A DNA stretch of 14,916 nt from Methanobacteriota archaeon (GTDB lineage Archaea; Methanobacteriota; Methanobacteria; Methanobacteriales; Methanobacteriaceae): positions 1-14,916 of the forward strand of contig JAEZRD010000091.1 of the NCBI GenBank assembly GCA_023440975.1. Reading direction: 5' to 3'. Of this stretch, positions 12,789 to 14,916 are shown in pieces. The stretch's first letter is position 1. The number at the start of each line of letters is the position of its first letter. The position numbers were made by a program, and so were the translations under genes. The notes beneath the pieces were generated by a model. The model made no database searches, had not been told where the DNA came from, and worked only from the letters and a program-made list of their open reading frames with translations.

Positions 12789-14915
12789 TTAAGTATTTAA
12801 ACATGAATTTACCCAGTTTATGAAGTTTGTTGTAGGATCCCCATTTCTTTCTGCAGTAACATGACCTTGATTCCAGACTGTTTGGAATTCTACTCTTTTT
12901 ACACCTGTATATTGTTGTAATGCTAATGCTAGATTGGTTTCTACAGTTAAAGCACATGTTCTTTGATTTATCCCAGAACTTATTCTCCAATATTTAGCCA
13001 CATTAGATGATTTATAACCATTATAATAGTTACATAAATAATACATTGGATTATACATATTCTCCCTAGTGGCAATTGTGTTATTTAAAATATCTAATTT
13101 TTTTAAGTCATTATTATATTCTGTTGTGTATATACTATTGTAATTATCATATTCTGAATACCTATTTGAGTTTTTAATCAATAATTTTGCTATTATTGTA
13201 TCGAAGTGGAGGAAATCATCATCTACAACTCCGAATAAATCATTTTCTGGATTATTACAATTTAAATTATCAGATGAGCCTACGGGTCTTATTGCTTCTT
13301 TACAATTTTTAACAAAAGCTTCCATATTTGTAATATTTACAGTATTAGTTTGATTATTATAAATAATCCATTCTTTGTTATTATTTAAACTGTCTATATA
13401 AGCTTTTGCGGAACCATAACTGGTTTCTTGAAAGTTAGTGTCGTTTAAGTAATTATTTAATGATTCTTCAATTATTAACATAATATAATCATAATAAGTA
13501 CCTGAAGTATATATTCCATCATTTGTTTGGTTTAAAGTTAAAATAGTGCCATTTGGACTTTTTAAACATAACTGATTTATATGAAGTGCAAATTCAGTTG
13601 CCAAATCCTTTGATAAAAAACTTGTCCAAAGATTTTCTGCTCTAGTGCCTGTATGTGAATATTGCCCCATGTTCCATTCATATGCTTCATCAACATAACC
13701 TAAGTCAATTACCGGACACCAACACATTGAACCACAAACACTATTAGAAATCTTCAAACCATTTTTATCTATCATTGCAGAGCCTATAGATTCTAAATAT
13801 GGATTATATAATGTGCTATCTCCCGTTGCTCCCATTAATGCACTTTGAGCACCTCCACCAGACATTCCTAATGTGAATATTCTATCAGTATTTCCTGGAA
13901 TTGTATCATTATTAAATCTTAAATAATTTACTGCAGCTTTTAAATCTGTCACTCCCCAGGGAGCATTACCAATGAAATTAAAACCATTACTTCTACCTCT
14001 ACAACCAGTTAAAACATAAACAAAACCAGCATTAATATAATTTTTAACATCCTCATTATTATATGATGTTGGTGCGGGATTTGCAGCATATCCTAAAGTA
14101 TTAATAGGCATTATAATCGGGGCAGTTTTAACATTATAATTACCAACATTATTTTTATAGTTTAAAGTACAAGTATAAAATCCTTCATTATTTTTTATCC
14201 CATTGAAATATGCTCCAGGAACATAAATCCCCAAAGATTCATAGAATATTGAATTAGGATTTATACAATAAACAATATTTAACTGATAATAAATATTATT
14301 TACAATATCATAGGACCATCTACTCATATTTAAAGATAATTGGCTAGTTAATAAACTAATATTATATGAAACATTACCTAAGATTTTAGTTGGAATAGAA
14401 CCAGGTACAGTAACAGTTATAATTTGATTATCCACAGTAATATTGACAGTGACAATTGAACCATAATTAAAAACATAAATACCTGTTGTAGTTATATATG
14501 GTGCAATAGTACCAGAAAATGTTACAGGACGAACAATTCTAGTTTTATAAGTACTACCTGTATTAGTAGTGTTTAAATTTGCAATGATACAAATGTCAGA
14601 CAGAGTAAAGGTTAAAACTAAATAATTTTTAGGAGTAATATAAGTATTCTCTTCATATATTAAACTTCCATGATTACTATCAGAAAATGGGGTGTTATTT
14701 CCCCACCAATTATAAGAAACATCACTATTTACATTTTTAAGTTCGTTATAAATAGCATTACCTCTATTTATTGCAGTGTTATTAATTAAACTGGATCCAT
14801 GAATAATAATTGTACTATAAAATGTGTAGATTGCACCACCATTAATTGCGGTATTGTTGATTAGTGTGCAATTAGAAATGCATACATTATCAGCAAAATT
14901 TATATTAATTGAACC
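12789..14915 (-). CDS. Asn/Thr-rich beta-helix surface protein with C-terminal tannase-like hydrolase domain (5' end outside window)
   Basis: The minus-strand frame is open from the right edge to the TAA at 12789-12791, giving 708 residues; the start lies beyond the window. An internal GTG at 14435 is not the true start because the frame continues upstream with adhesin sequence. Residues 1-82 are parallel beta-helix repeats (INNTAINGGAIY, INNTAINRGNAIY) ending in the YNWWGNNTP motif of methanogen adhesin-like proteins. Residues ~98-190 form an Ig-like strand-rich segment. Residues ~197-708 match subtype-B tannase-like alpha/beta hydrolases: YESLGIYVPGAYF, GCRGRSNGF, APWGVTDLKAAVNYLRFN, nucleophile S352 in GMSGGGAQSALMGATG, CWCPVIDLGYVDEAYEW, and H685 in WNQGH. 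The usual Asp position, 32 residues before the His, is T653. It is probably secreted and on the cell surface. The substrate is unknown; ester cleavage is inferred from the family. Confidence 0.88.
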   Translation of the reverse strand, partial: GSININFADNVCISNCTLINNTAINGGAIYTFYSTIIIHGSSLINNTAINRGNAIYNELKNVNSDVSYNWWGNNTPFSDSNHGSLIYEENTYITPKNYLVLTFTLSDICIIANLNTTNTGSTYKTRIVRPVTFSGTIAPYITTTGIYVFNYGSIVTVNITVDNQIITVTVPGSIPTKILGNVSYNISLLTSQLSLNMSRWSYDIVNNIYYQLNIVYCINPNSIFYESLGIYVPGAYFNGIKNNEGFYTCTLNYKNNVGNYNVKTAPIIMPINTLGYAANPAPTSYNNEDVKNYINAGFVYVLTGCRGRSNGFNFIGNAPWGVTDLKAAVNYLRFNNDTIPGNTDRIFTLGMSGGGAQSALMGATGDSTLYNPYLESIGSAMIDKNGLKISNSVCGSMCWCPVIDLGYVDEAYEWNMGQYSHTGTRAENLWTSFLSKDLATEFALHINQLCLKSPNGTILTLNQTNDGIYTSGTYYDYIMLIIEESLNNYLNDTNFQETSYGSAKAYIDSLNNNKEWIIYNNQTNTVNITNMEAFVKNCKEAIRPVGSSDNLNCNNPENDLFGVVDDDFLHFDTIIAKLLIKNSNRYSEYDNYNSIYTTEYNNDLKKLDILNNTIATRENMYNPMYYLCNYYNGYKSSNVAKYWRISSGINQRTCALTVETNLALALQQYTGVKRVEFQTVWNQGHVTAERNGDPTTNFINWVNSCLNT
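14748..14861 (-). repeat. Beta-helix repeat units of the adhesin
   Basis: Two units about 25 residues apart share INNTAIN followed by GGAIY or RGNAIY (visible residues 19-30 and 44-56). The repeat is at protein level, with the DNA diverged. Each unit is probably one turn of a right-handed beta-helix stacked with further turns outside the window. Confidence 0.7.
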
Positions 14916-14916
14916 A

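Noticed and set aside
14433..14435. GTG as the start of a separate 548-residue hydrolase gene
   Set aside because: The frame is open upstream for 160 more residues of Ig-like and beta-helix sequence and no Shine-Dalgarno precedes the GTG, so it is an internal valine.

Overview
This is a strongly AT-rich window from an archaeon, almost certainly a methanogen of the order Methanobacteriales. Methanosphaera is the best guess and Methanobrevibacter the main alternative. Supporting evidence: a methanogen-type (class 2) seryl-tRNA synthetase, the archaeal ribosomal protein L10e, the archaeal KEOPS subunit Pcc1, the methanofuran/CoA enzyme MfnA, archaeal BRE/TATA promoter elements, and the end of an Asn/Thr-rich beta-helix surface ('adhesin-like') protein. 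Genus assignment is inference. No rRNA, tRNA, IS element or CRISPR array was seen.

Layout. Positions 2-61 hold the acidic tail of an upstream + strand gene, followed by a hairpin terminator. A minus-strand gene for a zinc-finger (B-box-like), acidic, C-terminally membrane-anchored protein follows (369-1772). Next is a minus-strand pcc1-serS pair (2111-3963). A divergent promoter region then leads to two + strand genes, a stand-alone HIRAN-domain protein (4114-4461) and an ARPP-1/DUF6569 family protein (4539-5531). After a 358-base AT-rich gap come rpl10e (5890-6372), PEP synthase ppsA (6526-8805) and mfnA (8981-10147), each probably with its own signals. A minus-strand iron-sulfur flavoprotein (10241-10852) converges on mfnA. 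It diverges from a fumarase beta subunit (10964-11464) and a DUF763 protein (11529-12644). From 12789 to the right edge runs the C-terminal part of a large minus-strand surface protein: beta-helix repeats, an Ig-like segment, then a complete tannase-like alpha/beta hydrolase domain.

Function. Most of the window is core metabolism and translation: tRNA charging and t6A modification, ribosome assembly, gluconeogenesis from pyruvate, cofactor synthesis, fumarate chemistry and redox. Two parts stand out. One is the HIRAN + ARPP-1 pair behind a strong promoter with an operator-like inverted repeat. The other is the beta-helix adhesin fused to a subtype-B-tannase-like domain, in which the position of the catalytic aspartate appears to be threonine.
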